Of a DNA stretch of 64,000 nt, positions 8,566-16,171 are shown piece by piece. Source of the stretch: Peptococcaceae bacterium 1198_IL3148 (GTDB lineage Bacteria > Bacillota > Desulfotomaculia > Desulfotomaculales > Desulfohalotomaculaceae); the NCBI GenBank assembly GCA_036763105.1, contig JBAIYS010000012.1:1-64000 (forward strand), written 5' to 3'. Below the pieces are notes generated by a model. The model worked only from the letters and a program-made list of their open reading frames with translations. It had not been told where the DNA came from and made no database searches. The first letter of the stretch is position 1. Every line of letters starts with the position of its first letter. Made by a program: the position numbers and the translations under genes.

Positions 8566-9207
8566 GTGGGTAAGTACGACGCTTTAGCAGAACTTCTGCT
8601 GGAAGTTATCCGAGAAGGGGGGTATTTACAAAAGAAAGACAACTCCATACCCGTGGGAATATCCAACCGTCATGTTCATCTTTCCCAAGCAGATTTAGAA
8701 ATTCTGTTTGGTGCGGGATACCAATTGACTAAAACCAAGGATCTTTCTCAACCTATGCAATTTGCCTGTAAGGAAACCGTGACTGTTTGCGGACCTAAGG
8801 GTGCCATTGAGAAAGTCCGCATTCTCGGCCCAGTAAGAAAGCAAACCCAGGTAGAAATACTTCAGGCAGATTGTTTCAAACTTGGTATTAAAGCGCCAGT
8901 GAAAATGTCTGGGGATTTACAAGGAACTCCAGGAATCACTCTCATCGGCCCCAAAGGAAGTATCTATCTAGACAAAGGTGTGATCATTGCCCAAAGACAT
9001 ATTCACATGACACTGGAAGATGCCAAAGGCTTTGGTGTAACAGATGGAGAACAGGTAACCATTGAAGTGGGTGGATTCCGGGGAGGAACATTATCAAATG
9101 TAGTTATCAGAGCCAATAATAGCTCCGCCCTTGAATGTCATATCGACATGGAAGAAGCCAATGCCCTTAATCTTGGTCCAAACTCAACAGTTAAAATAAT
9201 AAAATAA
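8566..9207 (+). CDS. pduL: Phosphate propanoyl/acetyltransferase PduL
   Basis: A 213-residue PduL phosphotransacylase, which turns acyl-CoA and phosphate into acyl-phosphate and recycles CoA inside the compartment. Both zinc-binding histidine motifs of the two beta-barrels are visible: NRHVHLS (H36, H38) and QRHIHMT (H145, H147). The N-terminal KYDALAELLLEVIREG is amphipathic and likely the encapsulation peptide. I prefer GTG 8566, with GAGGTG 9 bases upstream; GTG 8554, overlapping the previous stop, is the alternative and would add four residues. Confidence 0.94.
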   Translation: MGKYDALAELLLEVIREGGYLQKKDNSIPVGISNRHVHLSQADLEILFGAGYQLTKTKDLSQPMQFACKETVTVCGPKGAIEKVRILGPVRKQTQVEILQADCFKLGIKAPVKMSGDLQGTPGITLIGPKGSIYLDKGVIIAQRHIHMTLEDAKGFGVTDGEQVTIEVGGFRGGTLSNVVIRANNSSALECHIDMEEANALNLGPNSTVKIIK

Positions 9208-9227
9208 AATTATAGGAGGAAACAAAA

Positions 9228-9518
9228 ATGAGTAAATCAGAAGCTTTAGGATTAATCGAAACCAAAGGTTTAGTAGGAGCAATTGAAGCAGCAGATGCTA
9301 TGGTTAAAGCTGCTAACGTTTCACTTATCGGTAAAGAACATGTTGGCGGTGGTTTAGTAACTGTTATGGTAAGAGGCGACGTTGGTGCTGTAAAAGCTGC
9401 CACCGATGCTGGTGCTGCCGCTGCCCAACGTATTGGCGAACTAATCTCCGTTCATGTTATTCCTCGTCCCCATGGCGATGTAGAATTAATTCTCCCTTCC
9501 GTAAAGCAAGAAGCATAG
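9228..9518 (+). CDS. BMC-H hexameric shell protein, PduA/EutM type
   Basis: A 96-residue canonical shell hexamer subunit: [20 protein letters not shown], the pore-side segment [20 protein letters not shown] and the tail [14 protein letters not shown] strong AGGAGG sits 8 bases before ATG 9228. Its codon use is the most regular in the operon (GTT, GGT, GCT repeated), which suggests high expression, as expected for the major facet protein. It is the last gene of the operon, followed by a hairpin terminator. Confidence 0.96.
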   Translation: MSKSEALGLIETKGLVGAIEAADAMVKAANVSLIGKEHVGGGLVTVMVRGDVGAVKAATDAGAAAAQRIGELISVHVIPRPHGDVELILPSVKQEA

Positions 9519-9544
9519 TAGCCATTGGCTAGGAAATATTTTAG

Positions 9545-9580
9545 GGGCTGTCTCAAAAATGAGGCAGTCCTTTAACATTT
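9545..9580 (+). terminator. Terminator of the microcompartment operon
   Basis: A 10-bp stem (9545-9554 with 9561-9570, two G-U pairs) closes a 6-base AT loop and is followed by TTTAACATTT. The T-run is short, so efficiency may be moderate. Confidence 0.65.
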
Positions 9581-9627
9581 ACTGTTAATCATTTTTACCG
9601 CCAAAGGACTACGGAGGGTTATGCCTA

Positions 9628-9656
9628 TTTACATTTCCATAGGGGTATTGTATTAT
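9628..9656 (+). promoter_or_regulatory. SigA-type promoter for the kinase/regulator pair
   Basis: TTTACA (9628-9633), exactly 17 bases, then TATTAT (9651-9656), about 60 bases before the kinase start. It indicates that the two-component genes are transcribed separately from the microcompartment operon. Confidence 0.65.
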
Positions 9657-9718
9657 GAAAATGTCAAAAAACCGCTTTATTTGACATATTTGTGGATAAA
9701 ATTGGAGATGTAGAGGAC

Positions 9719-10909
9719 ATGAACAATTATCACAAAACACTAAAAAACTCGATAAATCCAAATATCTATTCTCGCTATAGCGGTCTTTTATCCCTATCCA
9801 ATATTTCCTTGCAACTTATCGATACCGGTGGTGAGATCTTGCTTGAGTTCAACCCATCCCCGGATTTTTGTAAACAGATCTGTCAGAATAATGATACACA
9901 GATATGTTCGGATTACCTTTCTAGACTAAAACCAGGCCAAAGGGATCGATTCACCTGTGGGTATGGACTAACTAATATTATTTTGCCAGTGACAGATAAC
10001 GACGAAACCCTAGGCTATGTCACCGGGGCACAGGTATATTTACCTGAAAATGAATATCAGAAATATTTAATTAACATCGCGGCTATGGCAAAGGATAAAA
10101 AACTAGAACCGGAAATTATTGCTAAAGCCATTGCAGCCATCAAAACCATCGAAAAAAATAAGGTTGATGTTCATGAACAACTGTGCAACCATATAGCCCA
10201 AAATATCTCTTACGAGTTTTCTCAAAGCGTCCATAGTACAGATAAGGCCATAGCAAGATTATCTATAGAAAAGGAAATGCTGGAAAAAAAGATCATTGAT
10301 CTCGAGGCAAAGAACAAGTCTTTGGTAATTAACCCTCATTTCCTATTTAATACTTTGAATTCTATAGCGCGTATCGCGTATTTTGAAAAATCCCATACAA
10401 CGGAAGAACTTATTTATTGCCTTTCTGACTTATTGAGATATAACCTAAAGCAGGATGATGAATTACACACCATCGGGTCTGAGATTGATAACATCGAAAA
10501 GTACCTTTATATTCAGAAAGTAAGGTTCAAAAGTCGTTTGGAGTACGAGATATCTATTGCTGACGACATTAAACACCATAGAATACCCAATATGGTTATA
10601 CAGCCCATTGTTGAGAATGCCCTTATCCATGGCATTTCCCCTAAAAGGGATGGAGGTAAGATAAAAATCTATGCAGAAAAATATAAGGATCATATCAAGA
10701 TCTACGTCTCAGATAATGGAAATGGCTTTCCAGAGGAAGTGCTACAGGGGCTACAACAATCGCAAAGTAAACTGGGAATAGGTTTTCGCTGTACCGACAA
10801 CCGACTGAAAAGATATTTCGGGGAAAATTACGGCTTGAAAATTGCCAAATCGGATTACAGCGGAAGCACTGTCATTATTTTAGTTCCTACCAAAACCAAT
10901 GCGAGGTGA
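9719..10909 (+). CDS. PocR-domain sensor histidine kinase (LytS/YehU-type catalytic part)
   Basis: A 396-residue cytoplasmic sensor kinase. Residues 1-150 form a PocR-like ligand-binding domain with clustered cysteines (C51, C55, C63, C80) and PVTDNDETLGYVTGAQV. A coiled segment (about 175-200) leads to the phosphoacceptor box NPHFLFNTLNSIARIA (H207), then the ATPase domain with NMVIQPIVENALIHGI and DNGNGFP. No membrane helix is present, so it senses an internal signal. PocR itself responds to 1,2-propanediol. ATG 9719 has GGAG 11 bases upstream; GTG 9692 is an alternative. The response regulator follows within 6 bases. Confidence 0.9.
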   Translation: MNNYHKTLKNSINPNIYSRYSGLLSLSNISLQLIDTGGEILLEFNPSPDFCKQICQNNDTQICSDYLSRLKPGQRDRFTCGYGLTNIILPVTDNDETLGYVTGAQVYLPENEYQKYLINIAAMAKDKKLEPEIIAKAIAAIKTIEKNKVDVHEQLCNHIAQNISYEFSQSVHSTDKAIARLSIEKEMLEKKIIDLEAKNKSLVINPHFLFNTLNSIARIAYFEKSHTTEELIYCLSDLLRYNLKQDDELHTIGSEIDNIEKYLYIQKVRFKSRLEYEISIADDIKHHRIPNMVIQPIVENALIHGISPKRDGGKIKIYAEKYKDHIKIYVSDNGNGFPEEVLQGLQQSQSKLGIGFRCTDNRLKRYFGENYGLKIAKSDYSGSTVIILVPTKTNAR

Positions 10910-10914
10910 TAGTA

Positions 10915-11691
10915 ATGGCCGTGGTTTTAATTGTGGAAGATGAATTGCTCGAATTGGAGTTTTTGCAATCCATTGTGTCTGAAGAACTTCTTGCTGAGGA
11001 TAAAGTGCTCACTTGTCAAGATGGCATTCAGGCTGTCCAATTAGCAAAACAGTATCGGCCAGATATCATTTTGATGGATGTACAGATTCCTGAAATGGGA
11101 GGCTTAAGTGCACTTCAAGAAATCAGGAAGTTTTTGCCCCGGGCATCTGTATTGATCCTGTCGGCCTATTCAGATTTTTCCTTTGCACAAACTGCAATTC
11201 GCCTCCGTGTTCAGGATTATTTGCTAAAACCTATTAGACCCTCTGCCTTTAGACAGCTATTCCGCGATCTATTGACCACTGTAGCTACAGAACAGGAACT
11301 TGCAGATGAAGAAATTATGGAACTAGAAACCGAGGGTAATCAAAGGGATTTTATTAAAAAGGCCCTGAAATATATTCACGACAATTTTACACAAAAGTTA
11401 ACCCTGCAAAGTGTTTCGGCCAATGTATTTTTAAATCCCCAATATTTTAGCCGTATCTTTAGAAGAGAGGTCGGGGTCAGCTATACAGATTATGTAAATA
11501 AACTACGCATAGAGTATGCTTGCAAATTATTAGAAACCACAAACTATCCCGCCTATCGCATTTCCAGCGAATGTGGTTTTACAGACCCCTCTTATTTTAA
11601 TCGTGTCTTTGTCCAGCAAATGAATGTGACCCCCAAGGCATATCGACAGAAATATTTAAGGGACAATGGGGATAACGGCGGAATTATATGA
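10915..11691 (+). CDS. AraC-type response regulator
   Basis: A 258-residue DNA-binding response regulator. Its receiver domain (about 1-125) has the acidic pocket VED (8-9), phosphoacceptor D55 in IILMDVQIPEM, and the conserved lysine in LLKPIRP. The C-terminal AraC/XylS double helix-turn-helix contains NVFLNPQYFSRIFRREVG and ECGFTDPSYFNRVF. ATG 10915 sits behind GAGGTGAT at the end of the kinase gene. The location, straight after a microcompartment operon, makes that operon the likely target. This is inference; no operator was identified. Confidence 0.9.
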   Translation: MAVVLIVEDELLELEFLQSIVSEELLAEDKVLTCQDGIQAVQLAKQYRPDIILMDVQIPEMGGLSALQEIRKFLPRASVLILSAYSDFSFAQTAIRLRVQDYLLKPIRPSAFRQLFRDLLTTVATEQELADEEIMELETEGNQRDFIKKALKYIHDNFTQKLTLQSVSANVFLNPQYFSRIFRREVGVSYTDYVNKLRIEYACKLLETTNYPAYRISSECGFTDPSYFNRVFVQQMNVTPKAYRQKYLRDNGDNGGII

Positions 11692-11812
11692 AAAAAGAAA
11701 AGAACTTTTTGCGTTTGCTGAGGTAGCTACAGCATCTGAGGAACAAAAACAATGATAGAAGCATTAAACTAACGTAAAAAGTGAACGTGTTAACAGCACA
11801 CGTATCAAAACA

Positions 11813-11842
11813 CAAAAAAACCGTAGGACATTTTCCCACGGT
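11813..11842 (-). terminator. Orphan minus-strand terminator
   Basis: Read on the minus strand, a 9-bp stem (11842-11834 with 11828-11820, one mismatch) with a 5-base loop is followed by a run of T residues. It fits the 3' end of the former minus-strand HepT-like gene just to its right. Confidence 0.6.
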
Positions 11843-11962
11843 CTTGGTATATATATATACAACAGATTAAAAGTTTGTTACGCCAGTTATTTAAATAATT
11901 TTGGTATAAAGATAAACAGTTTAGCTGAGGTACGACCGGCATTAGGTGGTTTTGTAATGCTT

Positions 11963-12106
11963 TTAAGTATCAGAATTAGTTATTTCGTTATCGATCAAAA
12001 TTTGAAGTATTATGCCAGCCATTTCTCGCCAAGGAATCTGAGGATAATAACTCCTGAATTCTTTAGAAATATTCTTTGTCCGCATACAAAAATATCGAAT
12101 CCGAAC
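11963..12106 (-). pseudogene. HepT/DUF86-like HEPN toxin relic
   Basis: The minus strand encodes a short open stretch containing ISKEFRSYYPQIPWREMAGI. This is close to the IPWREIAGMRN segment that marks the HepT (DUF86) HEPN ribonuclease of HepT/MntA toxin-antitoxin pairs. The following RNxxxH active-site segment is replaced by unrelated sequence and a stop. No N-terminal part and no MntA nucleotidyltransferase are visible nearby. I read it as the remains of one gene. Confidence 0.6.
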
Positions 12107-12254
12107 TCTCTATAAATCCATAACATACTTGTTTCGCATCAAAGAGGGGTACCGTAGAAATGAATGATCGATTGATAGAGGATTTATACAGTTCAGCGTA
12201 GTAGCTAATGAATAAAGAAGAAGTACAATAAAAAGTTGTCATATAAATTAAACT

Positions 12255-12284
12255 ACCGCCTAAAATTGGGCGGTTATTTCTTTT
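12255..12284 (+). terminator. Weak hairpin terminator in the relic region
   Basis: ACCGCC (12255-12260) pairs with GGCGGT (12269-12274) across an AT-rich loop and is followed by TATTTCTTTT. Confidence 0.4.
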
Positions 12285-12497
12285 GCATACAGTGTATTAT
12301 TTAGTGTCAATTTGTACCTGTTGAGCAGGAATTCTTAACTTAAATGTATAAAGTTTATTTATAGAAAATTTCACAAATTCGAATAAAAGAAGTAATGAAA
12401 TTAGTAGTAGAATTAAAACCATACAAGTTCACTGTACAGGTTGTTAGAACAGGGTTGAAGAAACTGGAGGAAGAAGTAATACTATACCTAAAAAAAT

Positions 12498-12797
12498 ATG
12501 AAGATCGCTAACTATGAGTTTGAGTTTATTGCTGAAAAGAACAAATACACCTACCCAATTATATTGGCTCTACATTGCGTAAGAATAGAGTTTCTTACTC
12601 CGGGACGTTTGATTAAAGATGGCAAATTGGTGAATACACTGACTTTTGATATATTAATAAGAGCACTGCTTAGACGCATAATATGGCTTGCTCGATACCA
12701 CTGCAGTACGGACATTAATTTAGACTATAAAAGTATTATCAAAAAATCACAGAATATTAAGATTGTATTCATAAATAATAATAATTTAGTTAATTAA
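12498..12797 (+). pseudogene. cas6: Cas6 CRISPR RNA endonuclease, internal fragment
   Basis: A 99-codon open frame. It contains RIEFLTPGRLIKDGKLVN, TFDILIRALLRRIIWLARYH and DINLDYKSII, the central block of the RAMP-fold Cas6 pre-crRNA nuclease (pattern 'TP.RL...G...', 'F..LLRALLRRI', 'DFK.LI'). A full Cas6 is about 250-300 residues. The N-terminal ferredoxin fold and the C-terminal half with the W-x-RYS and glycine-rich loop are missing, and the frame ends in Asn-rich nonsense (NIKIVFINNNN). No good ribosome binding site is present. It is almost certainly non-functional, and it directly precedes the CARF protein. Confidence 0.8.
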
Positions 12798-12803
12798 AAG
12801 GGA

Positions 12804-14489
12804 GTGTTGGCTATTAGTACAGGTAAACACTTTATAACCTCTTTGGGCACGGGTAATTACGAACAGTTATATTACTTCGAAAATGATAAGCAGCACTATA
12901 CTGCTTATGCACCGGTTGCGGTAGCCGCATTAAAAAATCTTGCAGGTGCAAAAGCCAGTATACTAGTAACCCAAAAAGCACGAGAAAAACATTACAACCA
13001 ATTAGCAGGGGAATTAACTGCTTTGGGCTTAAATCCTCAACCGGTGGACATACCGGATGGGATTAGCGAAGAAGAAATATTTAAGATTTTTGAGATTATT
13101 ACAGCTCAGGTATCAGAAGGTGAACGTATTACTTTGGACGTTACCTTTTCACTGCGACACCTACCTTTTGTTTATTTAGCAGCCCTTATTTACATGGTCG
13201 GTTTAAAACAAGTTAAGCTTGAGGGAATATACTACGGAGCCTTTGAACTAAAACAGGATCAAGTATCACCCATTTTAGAGATAACTTCTTTGTTTAGGCT
13301 GATTGAATGGTACCACGGCCTATCCAATGCACGCCAAGAAGGTGACTTTAGGGCGCTGGGAAGGTTGCTCAACGGAGATATAGGGCGGTTATATAAACAA
13401 GGAGCAGGTGATGCTAACTTTTCAAAAGTAAGTAAACTGATGAATAAGTTAGGCTTTTACCTTGCGTCAGTGTTGCCTATGGAGGTCGGACTTAACAGTA
13501 AAGATGTATCTTCTCTTCTGAAAAAAGAATTCCAATCAACTACCGGTACCGCCTATGCAGCACATATGGCGATGAATAGTTTAAGTCAATTGCTTGATCG
13601 GTGGAAGATTTCAGGTGATGACGATCAGGAAATAGCTAAAGGTTATATAGAGATTACCGAGGAAGAACTGGAACGTCAGTTGAGACTGGCAGAATGGTAT
13701 ATTGAACGTATGAATGTACCTGCGGCTTTGCTGGTTATAAGAGAATGGATGATTACTAGAATGCAATTCGCATCTAACCATATAAACGATTGGTTAGGAT
13801 ATCATAAACGCAAAAAGTATGAACAAATTTTAAATGCACTTTCAGAGCGGGCCAAGCATGGGATTGGCAATGCTGTTGAAAAGGAACTGGCTTCAGTATG
13901 GCAATCCATTGCGAAACAGCGCAATAAATTTGCCCATGCAGGTATGCTTGAAAAGGAGGTAGATGTTTCAGCCGGTTTGGTTAAAAATTCAATTAAAAAA
14001 TGCAGAGCTTTGCTTGAGAAGGATATACCCGCAGACCTGCCTTATCAAAATGGGGATTGCTATTTAATAACACCACTCGGTATGTCCAAAGGGGTGCTTT
14101 ATACGGCTCTGACGTTGGTTAATCCTAATAAGTTAGTAATAATAACTTCGCTAAGGGCAGGGGAAAAAATCCCTGAGATAATGGAAATAGCTAAATTTAC
14201 CCATCTAGAACCAATTCTGATTAATTTAACCGACCCCCATAACGGCTTTAATGAAGTAAAAGATTTGGTTGATTCCAATAAAGCGCTGGTTAAGGATTTG
14301 GCATTGGCGGGAAATGTGGTGGCAAATATTACAGGGGGAACAACTGCTATGCAATATGCCGTGGATAGGCTTGCCGATGAAATTAAGAAGCTTGGTACAC
14401 CTGTAAAGAAGGTTGCGCTGGTGGATCGTCGTTCTTATGAAGAACAGCAGAAAAACCCATATGTATGCGGAGAGATGGTTGAATTGTAA
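12804..14489 (+). CDS. CARF-HEPN-CARF protein (Csx1/TM1812-like type III CRISPR ancillary ribonuclease)
   Basis: A 561-residue protein. Residues 8-160 resemble the TM1812/DxTHG CARF group: SLGTGNY (13-19) and LDVTFSLRHLP (111-121), in which the usual His and Gly of DxTHGxR are Phe and Ser. A helical region (about 165-410) contains the HEPN motif QRNKFAH (Rx4H, R373-H378). Residues 415-545 form a second CARF-like Rossmann domain with YLITPLGMSKG and NITGGTTAMQYAVDRL. CARF domains bind cyclic oligoadenylates and switch on HEPN RNases. No Cas10, Csm/Cmr or array is visible. The start is uncertain: GTG 12804, TTG 12807 or a rarer codon behind AAAGGGAG. Confidence 0.85.
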   Translation: MLAISTGKHFITSLGTGNYEQLYYFENDKQHYTAYAPVAVAALKNLAGAKASILVTQKAREKHYNQLAGELTALGLNPQPVDIPDGISEEEIFKIFEIITAQVSEGERITLDVTFSLRHLPFVYLAALIYMVGLKQVKLEGIYYGAFELKQDQVSPILEITSLFRLIEWYHGLSNARQEGDFRALGRLLNGDIGRLYKQGAGDANFSKVSKLMNKLGFYLASVLPMEVGLNSKDVSSLLKKEFQSTTGTAYAAHMAMNSLSQLLDRWKISGDDDQEIAKGYIEITEEELERQLRLAEWYIERMNVPAALLVIREWMITRMQFASNHINDWLGYHKRKKYEQILNALSERAKHGIGNAVEKELASVWQSIAKQRNKFAHAGMLEKEVDVSAGLVKNSIKKCRALLEKDIPADLPYQNGDCYLITPLGMSKGVLYTALTLVNPNKLVIITSLRAGEKIPEIMEIAKFTHLEPILINLTDPHNGFNEVKDLVDSNKALVKDLALAGNVVANITGGTTAMQYAVDRLADEIKKLGTPVKKVALVDRRSYEEQQKNPYVCGEMVEL

Positions 14490-14501
14490 AATAGTGCTTA
14501 A

Positions 14502-14663
14502 GGTGACATTATTCGCCAACTGGAAAAACTTTATATTGAACGTACAAAAACCGCAATCATAACCGGAGTGTTTTTGAGAACTGACAAGGAAACAATTGAA
14601 AAACGATTTGGCCAAGTAATTAAAGAGTTGGGGCGTAAAGTAAGTGTGCGTTACAAGAAGTAA
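14502..14663 (+). pseudogene. In-frame tail after two stop codons of the CARF gene
   Basis: The same frame as the CARF protein continues after TAA (14487-14489), three codons and another TAA (14499-14501). It stays open for 53 codons to 14663 (begins GDIIRQLEKLYIER, ends KVSVRYKK). It may be a former C-terminal extension cut off by nonsense changes, or a remnant of another gene. There is no start codon or ribosome binding site, and I do not recognise the family. Confidence 0.4.
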
Positions 14664-14714
14664 CACCGCACACTACTTTTTTCGGCAAACAGACACATCA
14701 CGGTTCCAGAACAT

Positions 14715-14749
14715 AAAAAAGCCTTTCTGGATTCCAGAAAGGCTTTTTT
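14715..14749. terminator. Bidirectional terminator between the CARF region and tRNA-Leu
   Basis: A perfect 10-bp stem (14721-14730 with 14734-14743), flanked by A6 on the left and T6 on the right, so it can stop transcription from either side. It most likely serves the tRNA-Leu/transglycosylase transcript arriving on the minus strand. Confidence 0.85.
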
Positions 14750-14753
14750 ATAT

Positions 14754-14836
14754 TGGTGTCGGAGGCGGGACTTGAACCCGCACCCTTTCGGACACGCCCC
14801 TCAAACGTGCGCGTCTGCCGATTCCGCCACTCCGAC
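14754..14836 (-). tRNA. tRNA-Leu (anticodon GAG)
   Basis: The minus strand folds into a class II tRNA of 83 bases including encoded CCA. The acceptor GTCGGAG pairs with CTCCGAC, the anticodon loop is TTGAGGG between CACGT and GCGTG, there is a long variable arm, and the T-arm contains GGTTCAAGTCC. The GAG anticodon reads CUU/CUC. Confidence 0.95.
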
Positions 14837-14908
14837 ACGTCACATTGACAAAATTCATTATAGCATAGGAGAATTTTCTCTGCAAGAGTTTTTATTGAAA
14901 TAGTATTA

Positions 14909-15487
14909 CTAAGTGCCGTCGTAAAGGTATTTGTACACTTTATAGTTCCAATTTACCTTGCGAATATAATGTCTGGTTTCGGGGAAGGGGATTTGGTCTA
15001 TGGTTTGTTCTTCACCGGTCCAATGTTGCTCTGCTAGCCACTTTTGTACATTGCCCCGACCTGCGTTATAGGCGGCCAATGTTAATACCTGACTGCCTTG
15101 AAACTCTTTATTTAAGTTAGCTAGATACCAAGCACCCATTTTAATGCTGGTTTGCGGGTGGTACAGTTTATCGGAGGTAAAATCCACCAGGTTCATTTGC
15201 TGAGCTATCCATTGACCGGTTTCGGGCATGATTTGTACTAAACCTCGGGCGCCGGCCTTTGAGGTGGCATCGGGATTAAAGTTGCTTTCGGTTTTGATTA
15301 AGGCGGCAAACAGAAATGGGTCTACGCCGTTGGCTATTGCTTGGTGGGTTATGGCTTGTCGATAGGGGAAGGGGTATAGTTCCCGTCCAAAGTCATCTAT
15401 CTTTAAAAACAAGTATACTATTAAAAAAAGTAATAACAGGCGTTTAATTCTAATTCTTTTTTTACTTTTTTTTCTTAGCCGAACCAA
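14909..15487 (-). CDS. Lytic murein transglycosylase (Slt/MltC-like, membrane-anchored)
   Basis: A 192-residue peptidoglycan-cleaving enzyme with a very basic N-terminus (RLRKKSKKRIRIKR) and one hydrophobic anchor (about residues 17-29). The SLT domain follows, with catalytic Glu in ALIKTESNFNPDATS, the GLVQIMPET motif and AAYNAGRGNV. It acts outside the cytoplasmic membrane. It starts at TTG 15487 behind GGAG. It is the last protein gene of the polA-mutM-ytaF-coaE group, about 50 bases after coaE, and precedes tRNA-Leu. Confidence 0.9.
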   Translation of the reverse strand: MVRLRKKSKKRIRIKRLLLLFLIVYLFLKIDDFGRELYPFPYRQAITHQAIANGVDPFLFAALIKTESNFNPDATSKAGARGLVQIMPETGQWIAQQMNLVDFTSDKLYHPQTSIKMGAWYLANLNKEFQGSQVLTLAAYNAGRGNVQKWLAEQHWTGEEQTIDQIPFPETRHYIRKVNWNYKVYKYLYDGT

Positions 15488-15538
15488 AGATAATCAACTC
15501 CAACAATAGGTGCTTTATGGCAAATATATGCAGTAAAT

Positions 15539-16153
15539 TTAATTGCTATCACCACAGGTGTATTGTATCCATAAATTTGTTACTTGGTTTAAGGTGTATT
15601 CTAGCGATTGGCTGTTGTCTATAATTTCATCGGCATATTTCATCCGTTCGGTTTCGCTCAACTGAGAGTTAATGCGTTGTAGGGCCTGTTCTTTTGATAA
15701 TCCATCCCGCTCCATTATCCGCTGCAATTGCTCTGCTAAACTGACGTGTACCAGCCATACCTTGTCCACCAATTTATCAAGGCCAACTTCTATTAGCAGT
15801 GGCGCCACCAGTACCAGCATGTCTTTACCAGACTGTTGCTGCCTTTTAAACTGGTTGATTCTTTCCCGCACCACTGCTGTTATTTTGGGGTGGGTAATGG
15901 CATTTAGTTTAGCTAAGGCTAACTCATTGCCAAAAACAATGGCACCCAGTTGTTTTCTGTTTAAAGTGCCGTCGGTATGTAAAACCCCGGGCCCAAAAGT
16001 AGCAACAATTTCCTTTAGGGCCGGGCTGTTTGGGGTCACTATCTCTCGGGCTATCAAATCTGCGTCTATAATTTGTGCTCCCAACCGAGCTAGATGATTG
16101 GCTACGGTGGTTTTACCACTGCCAATGCCCCCGGTAAGTCCGATAATGTTCAT
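15539..16153 (-). CDS. coaE: Dephospho-CoA kinase
   Basis: A 204-residue kinase for the last step of coenzyme A synthesis. The P-loop is GLTGGIGSGKTT, the CoA-site segment is DADLIAREIV and the lid region is HVSLAEQLQRIMERDGLS. Two ATG codons lie in tandem (16156 and 16153); AGGTGAT fits the second better. It is followed by the transglycosylase and preceded by ytaF at a 16-base spacing. It sits in a conserved Firmicutes context with polA and mutM. Confidence 0.94.
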   Translation of the reverse strand: MNIIGLTGGIGSGKTTVANHLARLGAQIIDADLIAREIVTPNSPALKEIVATFGPGVLHTDGTLNRKQLGAIVFGNELALAKLNAITHPKITAVVRERINQFKRQQQSGKDMLVLVAPLLIEVGLDKLVDKVWLVHVSLAEQLQRIMERDGLSKEQALQRINSQLSETERMKYADEIIDNSQSLEYTLNQVTNLWIQYTCGDSN

Positions 16154-16171
16154 CATATCACCTATAATGCT

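Larger units (their letters stand above)
11692..12497. other. Intergenic region of relics between the regulator and the Cas6 fragment
   Basis: About 800 AT-rich bases with no intact gene. It holds a minus-strand terminator-like hairpin (11813-11842), the HepT-like relic (11963-12106), a weak plus-strand hairpin (12255-12274) and a 38-codon open frame at 12395-12511 (starts MKLVVELKPYKFTVQVV) that I cannot assign. No CRISPR-like direct repeats are present. The whole stretch reads as decayed, recombined DNA. Confidence 0.6.

Noticed and set aside
9544-9570. Sequence GGGGCTGTCTCAAAA resembles ends of some IS elements
   Set aside because: The matching inverted end is only a few bases away, forming a simple hairpin after the last shell gene. 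No transposase or second end is present, so a terminator is the better reading.
11697-11760. Short frame with FAEVATASEEQKQ, like part of a chemotaxis receptor
   Set aside because: Only about 20 codons, ending in a stop, and with low-complexity similarity; not enough to call a gene relic.
12395-12511. 38-codon open frame overlapping the Cas6 fragment
   Set aside because: No clear RBS and no recognised family; it sits in decayed DNA and overlaps another frame.
14226-14666. Minus-strand open frame across the CARF gene end
   Set aside because: Antisense, with no RBS or family; the sense strand carries a clear CARF domain there.
11692-14700. Possible CRISPR array near the Cas6 fragment and CARF gene
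   Set aside because: Reading both strands showed no regularly spaced 25-40 base repeats.
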